Assembly: GCA_028015205.1 (NCBI GenBank)
Contig: JAPWFG010000021.1
Location: forward strand, 2,728,001-2,792,000
Length of the DNA stretch: 64,000 nt
Direction of reading: 5' to 3'
DNA from: Mytilisepta virgata
Taxonomy: Eukaryota; Mollusca; Bivalvia; Mytilida; Mytilidae
Shown here: positions 32,756 to 47,300 of the stretch, piece after piece
Layout of the letters: each line of letters opens with the position of its first letter
Position numbering within the stretch: the first letter of the stretch is position 1
Notes under the pieces: model-generated
What the model was told of the DNA's origin: nothing
The model's database searches: none
Seen by the model: only the letters and a program-made list of their open reading frames with translations
Program-made: the position numbers and the translations under genes

Positions 32756-34460
32756 AGTTAGAATAAATAGTAAAACGGCTTGCCGTAAAATATGGATTTT
32801 CCGAAAAAATAAGAATGAAAATAAAGCAAAGTATCTTTTCATTAAAACAACACCAACTAAATATCCTGTATTTTCAGTTGATAACTTCATGACAAAATTT
32901 CTTTGTTTTAATATTTCCCATTGGGAAGTACTGTTTTTTCTATACTAGTGATGTATCGGTACTTTATTAAATTACTGTTAATTCTTTTTTGTTTTTGTTT
33001 TTTCTGTTTATTTATTAATTTTTATTATTTATTTTATAAATGAATTATTGTTTGATCTATTTTCTTTGGCTCGAAAGTTGGAGTGGAATTTACGGCCCTG
33101 AATGTGTGAAAAAAAAATCATTATTGTTAAATGAAGACATGCCCCTGGAGACCTAATTTGGAAAATGAAATATCTTATCTTATCTTATATGTATGTCCGT
33201 AGACATTTTGGTTATACTTTTTGCATTAATTGTATATTTATTTTTTTTCTAGAGATGTGATTCATTATCATGATTATCTTGGCTTTCTATTTGTTTAGCT
33301 TTTATCAGCGCTAAAGAAATATATATACTTTACAACTCGAAATGTGTATTACGTGCATAGACTGGCCGTTGCATGTCATCGCCTTTTTCATACGTTAACA
33401 AATTTAATTTAATGTATATCATGCCTGTTAACTGTAGATGCTGTGAATTCAGAGTCTGGAATAATTACTGGTCGCTGCTAGTTTTTACCAGTATCACAGT
33501 AATCCAAAAGGAGTATCATCCCTTCAGTAGTCAATATAGTTTGGCATTGATATTCACAAGACACTTAATTCACGTGTTAAAAATTTGTTGTTAATCAAAG
33601 TGGACCTTTTGCGGATTTAAGATTTCCCATCGGACAGGTTTCTACATGTTTACCGACTTTCCAGGGTTTTGGTCAAGGTCGGGCTTACGTGTTTGGGGGT
33701 GATACCATGAAATTATAATTAAACAATTACGTCTTTTTTAGTAGGAATATGCGAATGGTAGTAAACTTGTGGTTTAAGGATGAACGTCGAATGTTTATCT
33801 AGATCTTTTTCTTTAAAGTATTGTGCCTATTTAATCATGCTAATAGCACATGTATTTTTTCAAATATTTAAACCCTCTTCAGTACTCTTATTCGACAAGG
33901 TATACCGGTAGAAGGTGGGATGACTAGTTCCTTTGGTTTCTAAGCTCGGGCCTGAGTGCGACATTTTCTGTATATGATTTATTTATTTTAATTAAAATTA
34001 AAAAAAAAATATTTATTTAATTAATTATTGTTTTATGAGTTACGTTCAGCCGTTACAATATATAAGATATGAAAGGAAGTGTGGAAGGTTTACAATAACA
34101 GCTGCACATCATCGGCCGTTCAATAACTGGGCAACCATTTGATTATTACGCCAGTTTTCTTATTTATAAAAGGCCTCGAAAAGGTTGGTGTCACTGGATG
34201 TTCTAACTTGACACTTCGAAATTAAATTCCAGTGCAACTAACGTTAAGTATGCAAGTAAAGTTTCGTGTATATACAGATAAAAAACTCTGTAGGCTCTTT
34301 AATCAATTAAGTTAATATCACTTCTTGCCTCGCCTAAAAAACCAAATGGGCGCTCCGTTATAAAATTGCGAAGCCCTATCCACTGGCCGGAATATTCATG
34401 AACAGTCCGTCTTCGAGAAAAGTTTGAGAACATTTACCTTGATAATTATGAGTCCTACGC
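32756..34460. other. No gene seen
   Basis: AT-rich with short frames only. A LINE-like tail may end near 33190 (TCTTATCTTATCTTATATG). No protein similarity recognised. Confidence 0.4.
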
Positions 34461-34778
34461 ACAGGGGCCCGACTTCTGGAAATTTATTTCTTTTTTATTT
34501 TATTTTTTTTGTCGTCTTATTTCATGAGTACTTTTAATAAATATTCACTGTAACAACGAATATTCTGCGTTTATTATCAATGTGCATTACACTATCCACG
34601 TCCTTATACTAAAAAATCCTAGGATTTTTTATAAGGACGTGGATAGTGTAATGCACATTGATAATAAACGCAGAATACTCGTTGTTACAGTGAATATTTA
34701 TTAAAAGTACTCATGAAATAAGACGACAAAAATATTAAATAAAAAAGAAATAAAAATTTCCAGAAGTCGAGCCCCTGT
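34461..34778. mobile_element. 318-bp near-perfect hairpin (MITE-like)
   Basis: Inverted repeat with outer ends CAGGGGCCCGACTTCTGG (34462) and CCAGAAGTCGAGCCCCTG (34760-34777), centred at AAAAATCCTAGGATTTTT near 34619. The arms match almost base for base, apart from a few-base length difference in a T-rich run and one extra base (ACGAATATTC versus GAATACTCGT). Few arm differences imply recent origin or strong fold constraint. Confidence 0.9.
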
Positions 34779-35318
34779 GGTCCTACGCTAAACGAACATG
34801 CTAATTATATTATCTCCTGGCATTTTAAACCAACGTTAAACCTATTCAAATAATATTACTAAACATCCACATTAGTCATGCTTCTGATGTTAATATTGCA
34901 TTAAAAAAACAAAAAAACAAAAAAAAAACACTGACTTAGAATTATGACTCATAAGCCTTACGAACATGTAATTTATTTTTACCTCTTGCCATTTTAACAT
35001 TAGATTACTTTAAAGTCCATATATTAATGCTTATATATAAACTCACGACTTGTTGTATATACACTGGTTATTATGGTGGAGGATACTGTTCATTCATATT
35101 TTACAGTGGATTTATTGTGTTTTAATGTACAGATGTTGTTGTTATAACTTATCGGTCTCATCCGAGTGCTCCTAAACGGGAGGGAATTACGAAAGAAGAA
35201 GAAGAAGTAAGGGAAATAACAACCGTTTTCTGTTGACACTGCACTAGAAACTGGAGAGAAATGCTGTTAAAAGAAAATTCTTTATTTTAAATAATTTCAT
35301 TAGTTTTAAATATCAAGA
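34779..35318 (+). other. Upstream region of NUDT17-type gene
   Basis: AT-rich. A purine run GAAAGAAGAAGAAGAAG lies at about 35189. No defined promoter element is called. Confidence 0.4.
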
Positions 35319-35399
35319 ATGACTTCTTCCAGTAGGATATTAGTTTATGTTCAACGAAATGGAACTGACAGCAAACCGTTTCTTGCCAGATTCACACAG
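35319..35399 (+). CDS. NUDT17: NUDT17 exon 1
   Basis: ATG in context CAAGAATGA. 27 codons [22 protein letters not shown], donor GTTTAG at 35400 (weak). The first Met and the ILVYV.R strand align in place with the NUDT17 N-terminus. Confidence 0.75.
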
Positions 35400-38300
35400 G
35401 TTTAGAAAAAATAACCAGTGTAGTAGATCTGCTGTTGAGTGTTGTGCTATTTAGACTGTTACATAGTGCATTTTCTACTTTAACATCTAATATGTATTTG
35501 CCATGGCCAAAAGGCGAGCACTGCAATAAATAAATTTATTGTAATCTAATGAAAGTTATAGAACCACAACGGTTATATAACATTGCTAGAGAACTTCATT
35601 TTATAAAGCAGTGGACTACTGTGTTGAAAGTCCCTGGTTCAAGCCTGGGTTTGTGGCATGGATGTTAAATCAAGCTATACTGTTATATTGCCCAACAAAA
35701 AAGTCCACAGTTGTAAAATAGGCTACAGTCTGTATTTAGCTTTTTCTGCAAAATAGATTTTTCATAATTTGGTTACAGAAACTTGATAAATTTGAATTGT
35801 CTTGTCACTTGGCTTCCATTTGCAATTAGCCCAGTCATATCAAAAACAACTGAAACTAACATAATTCACTTTTACATTCTGAACATTTAGCGTAATTTCT
35901 AAATGTTTATTTTTTTTTAGATATTTCACGTAAATTCAACAGTGCTTGAAAACTGAGATAAATTATAAATTCTATATATTAAGTTGTAAAATATACAGCA
36001 TAAGTTTTTGTTGAAACAATCATTCATATATGGTTATATATATATATTGTTAAAGCCAAGGTAAAAAATTTTCTTACCAGTATTAATTGCAGATCATCTG
36101 CTTTGTCCTAGATCAAAGATGTGAAACTCAAGTTAAACTGAACGAATAATCATTATCTCCCTGCATTTATAACTAGGACTAAAGTATACACTGTATTTAT
36201 GTGACAAGCCAACTTCCATGAAATTTTCAGGTTAAGTTTTATAATTTATGACAGACATAGATAAAACAGATTTAATTCTTTGTTAAAAATTAAGAAGTTC
36301 CTTTTTCAAAGTTGACTACTTTTAATAATTGCATATTTTTTAAGAGTCAATGCATTTTTTACTAATGTATCATGCAGTAGCGAGAGGTAATATGTTGTCA
36401 GAAAGTTTGCTAAAAACTTAGCCTTACTTTTTCACTGACAGAGACAATACATGTTGAAATTACTAAGAAAATTTTAATTATATGGCAATATATTTCTTAA
36501 AAGTGGCCTAAAAAACTTTCACATAATATCTACAGAAATTAACTTGAAAAAATTGTTCTCATAGAATAGGGGACACACAAAGTGCCTTTTCTGACAAGGG
36601 TGCTCCCATTGGCACTCTGCCCCTTTGATATCCTAGCTGGAACACTGACTTTAATTAATAATAATAGAGCACGATTTTACTCCAAAATTCTTGGACACCT
36701 ATTGCAAAGCAGTCCACTACTTTACCAACTAAGCTAAAGGAGTATTCCACTAGCTCAGCCTATGGAGGGTAGTTATAAAACCTGTTATGGTTTCAACTGT
36801 AAACCAAGGATATCCCATTACACTTCTTTAACTGTATTATATAACTTTAACTGTTAACAAGGGAATCCCATTACACTTCACACACTTCATTATCCTACAA
36901 TAAAGACATAATGACTTCAACCCACCTGCAAACTACTATCTGTAAAACCTCGGTTCATGGAATAGAATTTTGGAATTTTGAATGTCTAAACATTAGATTA
37001 TTAAGACAATTTACTGTTGGTTAATTAACCTTTATGAGGTGTCCAAAAAAATTTAATCACTGTCAGTTCATATTATTTTTTTTAAAATGTCAACATAATT
37101 TTGTATTGGAAATTTCCTCTAGAATTCATTCAAAATATTGAAAATGGAAATTAGAAACTCAAAATTATTGGGGCAAACATATTTTAAAACTTGTAAAACA
37201 ACTATTAAATATATTTTCATTCAATTTGTGTACACTTGGTGTAGCCAAGGGATGCAGTATTAAGAAAATCTCACAATAATAGTTACTTCCCCTTTAAATT
37301 GAAAATTCCTTTTGACAAATGTTTTTTTTTATCACTGGAAGACATGATTGAACAAGTGAACACAAAATAAATCTAAATCTGAAAATAAAAACAATGCAAT
37401 GGTTTTCACTGTTTATCCTATTCAGATAAGGCCATGCTTAAAATATTCTGTGTTTGCTGTAGCCAGACCCATACTAAGGCATGTATGGTAGGTAGGTAGG
37501 AATTTCTTTTGGGAAATAATAATGATGATTAAATTCATACACTATTTGAACAAAACTAATGATGTGACTTTTTGGAAGCGACTAAAATTCATGGTCTTAA
37601 AAGTGCTTGAAGGGAAAATTGTCACATTAAAATGTCCCAGTGATTACAAAAACAGAAACAATTTTAATAGCACTTCATATTCCAGTTTTTCTGTACCGAA
37701 ATTGGAAATTAAAAAGAACTTGTCACTCAGGAAGTCAATAAAAAATTTTGGGTTGGGATGATTTTGGAGATGCAGGTGGGCTAAAGTGAGAAAATCTTAT
37801 TTTAATTTAGGCATTAATGTTTTATGTGGAAATTTGGTTTAAACGATAGATATTTGCTTTGTATTAAATCAAATGTGATTAAAATTTAATTATTTCTATT
37901 TTTAGTGTATAATTGACTACTTTGAAAATGACAAGACAAAGTTAACCACTTATCTGTGTCCACTGCTGAACAACAATCAGTTGCTAATTACAGACCAGTC
38001 AGATTCTATACCTGCTGTAAAAATTAAGGTAATGAAAAGACATTTGTATTGTTCTCACTGTTGAAATAGTCGGATTCTATAATTGATATAAAAGTATAGG
38101 TAATTTACAGTTCAAATTGTTGCATACCTTGTGTAACAAATGTGTAAATATTAATTTGATAATAGATCTGTCGGATTCTCATGTGTGAAAGTATGAATTA
38201 AACTTTGTGGCTGGATTTATAATTTCAGTTTGTTAGTAGGTTTATAACAGACCAACCCAGATTAATGTAAAATCAGAAATTAATGCTATAATAGATACAA

Positions 38301-41300
38301 AGTTTCAGCACAACAAAGAAAATCATATCATAGACTACTAAGGGAATGATTCCCTCAGGTACTTACAGTCTACCAGCAGCAGTATTGCCTCAAAGGTAGT
38401 AAAATGAACTTTGATATCTATATATATTTGTTGCATATCATGCTCTTCATCAGGTATGCATGTAACCAAAATTTTGGAAAGCCAAAACATTGTGAGCAAT
38501 ACAACCAAATGGTACTAAATAGTTTAGCCAAATTCATGGTAAGGTCAACTTTGCCTGATCGAGTTGAAACCTTACTTTTAATGGAATTTCAAAATTTATC
38601 AATGATTGTATTCCTTGTCAATTAAAGGACAGAGTTTAGCACAAAATAGTTTTTAGAAAATATTTTTTTTTATTACACTACACACACAAAACTTATTATG
38701 ATATAAGAATACACACCTTTACAGCATCCTTCATTTTGTCCAATAAGAAATCTGTCACCATTAGAAGATAGCAGACTACCTGATGATGTTAAACACAGAG
38801 GAATAGACGTAGCAGCAGCAGTCATATTGGAGTCCGGAGATGACAAAGTTTTGTTGACACGAAGATCACATCAACTTAGGACATTTCCAGGTGTTTGGGT
38901 TCCACCAGGTATTATTATAGTTATCCTGTATCTTATGCCAAAATATTAGTATTTTTTGGAACTATGCGTAGTGTATCAATGAAACTTCATCAGTGGTGGG
39001 CCTTTGGTAGTACTGAGCAATCATACAATATTTGGGTCATTATGACCTACATTTTATGCTTGAGCGACTGTGGTTTTTATAGACAGGACATATTATGGTA
39101 TACCAATGTCTGTCCATCCATTCTTCTTGCAGCACTTCGTACCATAACTCAAAATTGTTTCAATCAATTCTCATGAAATTTTAACACAACATTACAAGTA
39201 GGATTGACGGAAGAAAGCTCCCTTTCGATTTTGATGATTTTCAATTTTGTCATTCCAGAGTTATGGGACTTAGATTGTCATTTTTCACATGTTGCCCACT
39301 AACTCCAGTACGCCTAGACTGATTTTCTTCAAACTTTAACACATTATTACAAATGGTAGTCTGAGGGTCTTTATACCTTTGACGATTTTTATTTTTTGTC
39401 ATTCCAGTGTTATGGAACTTAGTTTGTCCAAATATAAGCAATTTTTCACATGTCACGCACTAACTCCAGTAGGCCAGAACACCTTGACTGGTTTTTTTCA
39501 AACTTCTACACATTCTTACAAATGGTGGTCTGAAGGTCTGTATACTTTTTGACAATTTTCACTTTTTTCATTCCAGAATTATGTGACTTAGATTGTCCAA
39601 ATATAAGCAATTTTTCACATGTTGTTCATTAACTCGAGTACACCTTACACAATGATATTAGTTTATTGTTACAGTGTTATAATTTAGATACATTTTATTT
39701 GCTAAAAAAAATCAATAACTTCATAGCTGTTGCTGGGGACGGCTGTATCATGTGCATAAGGCGCAGCAGTTTATTATGTGTATTTGATGAAAAATATTCC
39801 TTGTTGAGTGTATAGAAAGGTAGTTGGGCTTTACAATTTAATCTGAGATTACATTGAATACTGTTTGTGTTGTCCATGTATTGGAAAACATGGTGCATGT
39901 GTTTGATCTAAAGACATTCCACTTCTTTTTTGTATTTCTTGTATTTAGATGAGGGAAATTTAATTATGTTCACATTCAGTTTGCTATAACAGTATTGTAG
40001 GAGTCATACAATCTTATCATATTCTTGGTTAGAAAAATAGAGAAAATTTAACAAGAACAAAAGCAACTTAGATTACTTTGTACAAACCATCCTTATTCAT
40101 TTTAGTCATTAGAACTCATCCATGTCATCTTGGTCAAATCTTTTCATCTGCATTTAATGTGGAAGTGAAAAAGATAAGGGATAAGATTTATGATACATGT
40201 ATAACTATCACGCAAACAGATAAAATTTTAGAAAACTGCATAAAGTTTTTGCTTATATTAAGGAAAACTGTAGGGTTGGATACTGACTTAACAACACTAA
40301 TCTGATTTTTTTTTTAAGCCCCACCACGAATGTGGCCGGGGCATATAGATTTACCCTTGTCTGTATGTCCCGATTTCTCCATTTCTCAGAAACCTATAGT
40401 AATATATTAATGATATTTCACCACTACAGTCCTCTTGTATAGTACAAGGCATTTCAGCAACACTTGGGTCACTGTGACCTACATTTCATGCTTCATTGAC
40501 ATTGGTTAAGTTTTGCGTTTAGGTTCATTTCTTTGGAACTATGCGTAGTGTATCAATGAAACTTCATCAGTGGTGGGCCTTTGGTAGTACTGAGCAATCA
40601 TACAATATTTGGGTCATTATGACCTACATTTTATGCTTGAGCGACTGTGGTTTAGTTTTGAGTTTAGGTTCATTTCTTTGGAACTAAGCTTAGTGTATCA
40701 ACAAAACTTCATCAGTGGATGTGCCTTGGATAGTACTGAGCATTCATACATGATGACCTACATTTTAGCAATTTCTAGTTTATTTCTTACATGTAAATTA
40801 TAAGCTATTTTGTATTTCACAGGAGGCCATATAGAGTTGAATGAAACAGTAAGTGTCAACTTGTTATGCTTACACATAACTAAATTATCATTCCTAATAA
40901 TGATTGAACAAAAGTGATGAAATATTATAAAGCCACTTTTGCCCAAAATATAGTGAATTTAAGAATTTGAAGTAATAAGTGTGCAGTTACTGCACATGTC
41001 TAAAGTCTGTTTTTTAATCAGTACAGTGCCTAAAACAGGACAATTACAGACAGTGGCAGACGAAACCTAAGTAAAAATTTGAACTTAACCATTTAATAAA
41101 TATTGAAAGATATTTCTTTTTTGCTTTATAAGTGGACTTAATAAGATGTTTCTTTAATTAAAAGGAAGAAATGATGATTTTGATGGAATAGGGTGGAGGG
41201 TTTTTTTTGGTAATAGGTATCTTAAAAAAAAAATCAAAACTCTTATTTACCTTCTATCCTATTTTTATTCTCAATATGGTGAGAGTCATTTACATTGAAG

Positions 41301-44300
41301 AAGTACAAAAAACAATATTATTTAGGAAATTTTAATGTTACATATAAAATATAGAATTCACATTTTCTGTTTTTTATCGTAACAACCCTGCATACACGAG
41401 GTATCCACTTTAGGGATTCTATCGTATTGAAGATTTACCAGGCGTTGGTTCAGTGTCGTTTGTAATTAAATATAGAAGATATTTTATTTGCCTTCCTATT
41501 ATATTTTTCCAGCTGATAAAAGCTGGTCTAAGAGAATTAGAAGAAGAAACCGGATTACATATTCTACCATCACAGTGCATAGGACAACAAGTGAATGTTT
41601 TATCATTATGGGAAGTATGTAGTCACTAAGTCCTCAGTTTTCTCCTCTATTTATGTTATTAGCTCACCTGGCTATTGCCAGGTTGAGCTTTTGCCATCAC
41701 ATGGCGTCCGTCGTCCGGCGTCAGTCGTACGTCCGTCGTTAGCTTTTCATTCAAACATATTCTCCTCAGAAACCATTTGGCCAATTCCAACCAAACTTTG
41801 CATGAGTGGTGTATGGAAGGTCCTCAACAAAGTTTCCTCGTTTAGTTCTGATTGGTCAAGAAACATGGCCAGCAGAGGCAATTCTTGTTTCTGATTGGCT
41901 GATTTTAAAAAATCTTCTCCTCTGAAATGGCTGGGCAGATTGGATCGAGGCTTCATAGGAATGATATATGACATGTCCTCCACAAACGATCCTCATTTTA
42001 TATTGATCCGATGAAAAACATAGCCACTGTTGCTAAAAATAGAACATAGGGGTAAATTGCTGTTTTTTGCTAATAACTCAAAAACCGTTACAGATATCGA
42101 AAATCTGACAGGGTAAAATTGATCAGCATGACAAGATCTACCTACCCTGAAATTTTGAAGGAAATTCCAAAACCCATGTAGGAGTTATTGCCCTTTTTTT
42201 GTCAAATTTTCAAAATTTTAACATTTTTCATCATTTTTCTCCAAAACTATTTGAGATAGAAGTGAAATGTAAATTTGAAAAATGTTTGCCATGTTGAGAT
42301 CTTCCTACTCTGAAATTTTAAAGGAAATCCCAAAACCCATTTAGGAGTTGTTGCCCTTTTTTGTCATATTTTCAAAATTTTTTCATTCAAAAATCTTCTC
42401 CTCTGAAACTGCTGGGCTGATTGGTTTGAAACTTAATTGGAATGATCTATGACATGTCCTCTACAAACAGTCCTCAATTTATTTTGATCTGACATAAAAC
42501 ATGGCTGTCGTAGCTAAAAATAGAATATAGGGGTGCATGTGTTGTTTTTGGCTTATAACTTAAAAACCGTTACAGATATCAAAAATCTGACAGGGATAAA
42601 ATTGATCAGCATGACAAGATCTACCTACCCTGAAATTTTGAAGGTAATCCCAAAATTCATTTAGGAGTTATTGCCCTTTTTTGTCAAATTTTCAAAATTT
42701 AACATTTTTCGTCATTTATCTCCAAAACTATTTGAGATAGAAGTGAAATGTAAATTCGAAAAATGTTTGCCATGTTGAGATCTACATACCCTGAAATTTT
42801 AAAGGAAATACCAAAACCCATTTAGGAGTTATTGGTTTGTGTAATTTGAGGTCGGGTTCTGTTACATTTATTTAAGGTTCACCCTTATTCCTGGTCAATT
42901 TTATCAACTTCCTGCCCGGACTACCACCATCAGGGAACATATTTTAACATTAAACCTTATGAAAAATAAATCTTCAACAAATTTTCCGTGAACAATTGAA
43001 CCAATTGCAACAAACTTGGTCAAATAGTTGATTAATTGTCCAATGAAAACCAGACTCCAGGTGAGCGATACAGGCTCTGGTGAGCCTCTTGTTTTAAAAG
43101 GTAACAGTGATATAATTTTCTTATTAATCATCTATATAATAAAGAAAGAAAGTAAAGAACACATTTTCAACAGTCTTTTATAGGGGATATTCAGGCTGAG
43201 TCAATTTTTACACAGATAATTTATTTTGTCTATAGATTCTTTTCAAAATAACATAAGAAGTAGAAAAATTAAAATGGCTTCTGATTGGTCAAATTAAGAT
43301 GAAATATCCAATGATATGTCAGAAAAAAGGCATTTTATGTATATATGGTATTCTCATACTCTGTATGTAAATGTGCAATTTATATTTACATGTAAAAGTT
43401 TTCAAAATTTAGGGCCAACAGCATTCAAATTTCTAAAATTGTGAATTTAAGCTTGTGACTTTAACTCTTTTATTTTTCAATTTATTCATTTTTAAACTGA
43501 TTTTCATACAGAAAAACTAGGTTATAAGTTTTGTGATATATGGTATGTAGACGGGTGTGTGGTCAACTAGAAGTTGTGATTAAAGAAGATCTGTATCACT
43601 GTCAGACACCTTCATGTAAAATGAGTTAATTTTCATTGTCCCAAAAATCAAAAAGGTTTCTGACTGTCAATTCCAACAGTAGCATTCTTCTTACAATGGT
43701 GAAAATATTTTGTTGATATATTTTGTTATGCATGTTGCAATCCAAAAACCCAATTTTTACTACAATTGAATTATTTTTTTTTTAGTCAGTATATCCCACT
43801 AAGTTAACGATGGGTCAACCAAGGCGCCATCATATAGTTCTCTATCTCCATGCCAAACTGATCTCAACTCTGACAGCAGACAAACTAGACAGTCAGATGA
43901 AATTACATCCAGATGAAGTTGGGGCATCAGCTTGGTTAGATGAACCTGTTATCAGAGGTATTGTGTCCGCATGTGAAGAAACTGCTGTAAATCCAACACA
44001 GACTTCTCATCTACCAACAGAAGTAAAGTGAGATAGTTTCCTTTTTAGCTCACCTGGCCAAAGGCCATGTGACCTTTTGTCATCACCTTGCATCCGTCAT
44101 CTGTCCGTCGTATGTCTGTAAACTTTTACAATTTCATCTTCTCCTCTGAAACCCCTGGAGATATTGAACTGAAACTTGGCTTGTAGCTTCTATGGAAGGT
44201 CCTTTACAAAGTTTGCATAAATTATCTTGGTCCGTGAAACAAAATGGCCGCTATGAGCATCTACATGTTCTGATTCGTCGAAATTTAAAACTTCTTCTCC

Positions 44301-47300
44301 TCTGAAACCATAAAGCAAAATGAACTGATTTTTGATATGGAGCATCTATGGAAGGTCCTTTACAAAAGTTGCATAAATCATCCCAGTCCATGAAATAAAT
44401 GGCTTCCATGAGCATTTATATGTTCTGAGTGGTTGAAATTTAAAAAACCTTTCTTCTCTGAAACCGGTAAGCCAAATGAACTATTTTTTGGTATGGAGCA
44501 TCTATGGAAGGTCCTTTACAAAGTTTGCATATATCATCCCAGTCCATGAATTAAAATGGCTGCCATGAGCATTTACATGTTTTGATTGGTGCAAATTTTA
44601 AACTTCTTCTCCTCTGAAACTGTACGGCCAAATGAACTGATTTTTCGTATAGAACATCTATGGAACGGCATTTACAAAATTTGCATAAATCCTCCTATTA
44701 TATGAAACAAAATGGCCACCATGAGTATTTTGCATGTTCTGATTGGTTGAAATATTAAACTTCTCCTCTGAAACCGTTTAGCCAAATGAACTGATTTTTT
44801 GTATGGAGCTGTATGGAAGGTCCTTTACAAAGTTTGCATAAATCATCCAAGTCCTTGCAATAAAATGGCCACTATTAGCATTTAAGTGTTTTGATTGGTC
44901 CAATTAAAAAAATTCTTTTACTCTTTATTATCCTTAAGGACAATATACTGAAATATGGTATTAAGCATCTTAAGAGGTCCTTAACAAATTAATCTAAATC
45001 TTCATGGTCCTTTAAATAAAATTGTCGCCATGAAGATATATGTTTTGATTATAGGCAAAATAAGAAACATATTTTGCCCTGAAGCTGTATTGCCAAATTA
45101 ACTGTAAAGCTTAGTTTGTGTTATCTATGGAAGACCCTTCATGAATTTTGTATTAATAAAATCAGTTTAAATTTATTTTGGCTGACCTGAATATTTATAA
45201 CTATTCTGATATAGTGCCGTATCCCAATTTCGATAGTATCCTTATTTCGATAAGTCGGTATTTTAAGCTCTCACAGGGAAAGCCGTGACGTCAACAAGCT
45301 CTTTCACTTAGTTTGGTCTATGTTCTCATTGGAGGAAATTTTTTAAAATCTCTTTTGAAACTGTAATGCCAAATGAACTCAAACTGTATGTAATATCTAT
45401 AGAGGGTCTGTAATAATACTGATTTGATATGATAGTAAAGTGAATAGATTGTAAGTGTCAGGTGAGCGATACAGGCTCAGCCAACTGAAAGATATAAGTA
45501 GAGGAAAATTTTTGATATTGTTCATTTAAAGAGTATCATATAGATATTTGAAGAAAAAAAAACTTAGCTAAAAACTGAGGGTAGATTGAGAAAAAGAAAG
45601 TTTTGGCTTCATAAAGCATCTCAAATGGGGAATTTGAATCTCTCTTTCTACTTTTAAATAGTTTTGAGAAAAATTATTTTAAAGAATATTTCAGTTTGAG
45701 ATGTATTGTAATAATGATTTCAGAACTACTGAGATATTTAAGAAAACTTTTGTTTCATTTAAAATACATCAAACATAGTATGACACCAACTTTGATGCAG
45801 TAGATTCTCTTGACAAATTATGTCTCATAAGTATATATGCTCAAACCAAGAGTGTTGTAGTACATTTATATGCGAATTTTAAATAATAAAATGACCAAAA
45901 GGTGTAAAAAATATAGCAGCTCAGCTGCTGATACCCATATGGTTCACTTAAGTCTACCAGCAGTTGTAACAGTAAAGATTCAGTGACAATTATGTTTCTC
46001 AGAGAAAATGATTCTTACTCTCGTCTGTCTTCCTGTTTGATTTAAATCAATTTAAGTATTTAATTTAGTCTAAGTAACATTGGACCATATATTAATTTTT
46101 TGAAGAATTTGTATTTCATGAGTTATGTCCCTTTACAAAATTCAAATCTGATTAAAATACCGGTAAACCTAATATACATAATTAACTTTAACCACTAAAC
46201 AAAGTCATAGGAAAAATGTACATATTATTTGGAATTACTAAAGATATGATATAATCAATCTTAAGACTTGTCAGGAATGACATTACTGAGTTATGCCCCT
46301 TTCTGGAGTACAAACAGTCAAATATAAATTGTCTGTTTGATATTCCCAATCGTAGAATCAAGCAGATCTGATGAACTTTAAATATATTGATGATGTGTTA
46401 GCTTTTGCTTATATAATGTTCTTTAGAAACGTAAGCCTTTTTAGCTCACCTGGCCAATGGCCATGTGAGCTTTTGTCATCACTTAGCGTCCATCCGTCCG
46501 TTATTTTTTCACATTTTAATCTTTTCCTCTGAAACGACTTGGCCAAATGGAACAAAACTTGACAGGAAGCATGTATGGGAGGTCCTTTATAAAGTTTCCT
46601 CATTTCGTCCCGATCTTGCAAAAAACATGGCTGCCATAGGCAATTCTTGTTTCTCATTGGTTGATTAAAAAAAATAATTTTTCTCTGGAAGCGCTTAGTC
46701 AAATGGAACAAAACTTGACAGGAAGCATCTATGGGAGGTTCTTTACAAAATTTCTTTATTTCATCCCAATCAGAATACATAGATAGTCACCATTGGCAGT
46801 TCTTGTTTCTGATTGGCTAATATAAAAGAATCTTCTCCTCTGAATTCCCTTGCCCAATTGTAATGAAACCTGACAGGAAGCATATATGGGATCGAGGTCC
46901 TTTATAAAGTTTCCTCATTTTGACCCGATCGGAATACAAATATGGCCACCATGAGCAGTTCTTGTTTCTGAATGGCTGATTTAAAAAAAAATTTGCTCTT
47001 AAACTGCTTGGCCAAATAAAATTAAACTTCACATAAAGTGTCTATCACATATATAATAAAAATCTACAGAACCGCAGAATTGCTTGAAACCAAACATGGT
47101 CTAAATGTTCCTCTTAAGGTGCTCACCAAGTGTTGTTACTCTGGTGCCGATCACTTATTCAAAATGGCCTTCAGCAGAGAGCTAGGTTAACATAAGACCC
47201 TATGGGAAATACATGCAAAAAGCTTCTGCCTAATTTTAGAATATGCTGACCTGTAAGTTGAAGGGCCTTGATGAAGAAAAATTTGTTCGTGCAAGGCTTA

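Noticed and set aside
32238..32948. 236-codon plus-strand frame
   Set aside because: Antisense of the Penelope-like remnant running into AT-only palindromic repeats; composition (Tyr/Ile/Leu from TATA repeats) is not protein-like.
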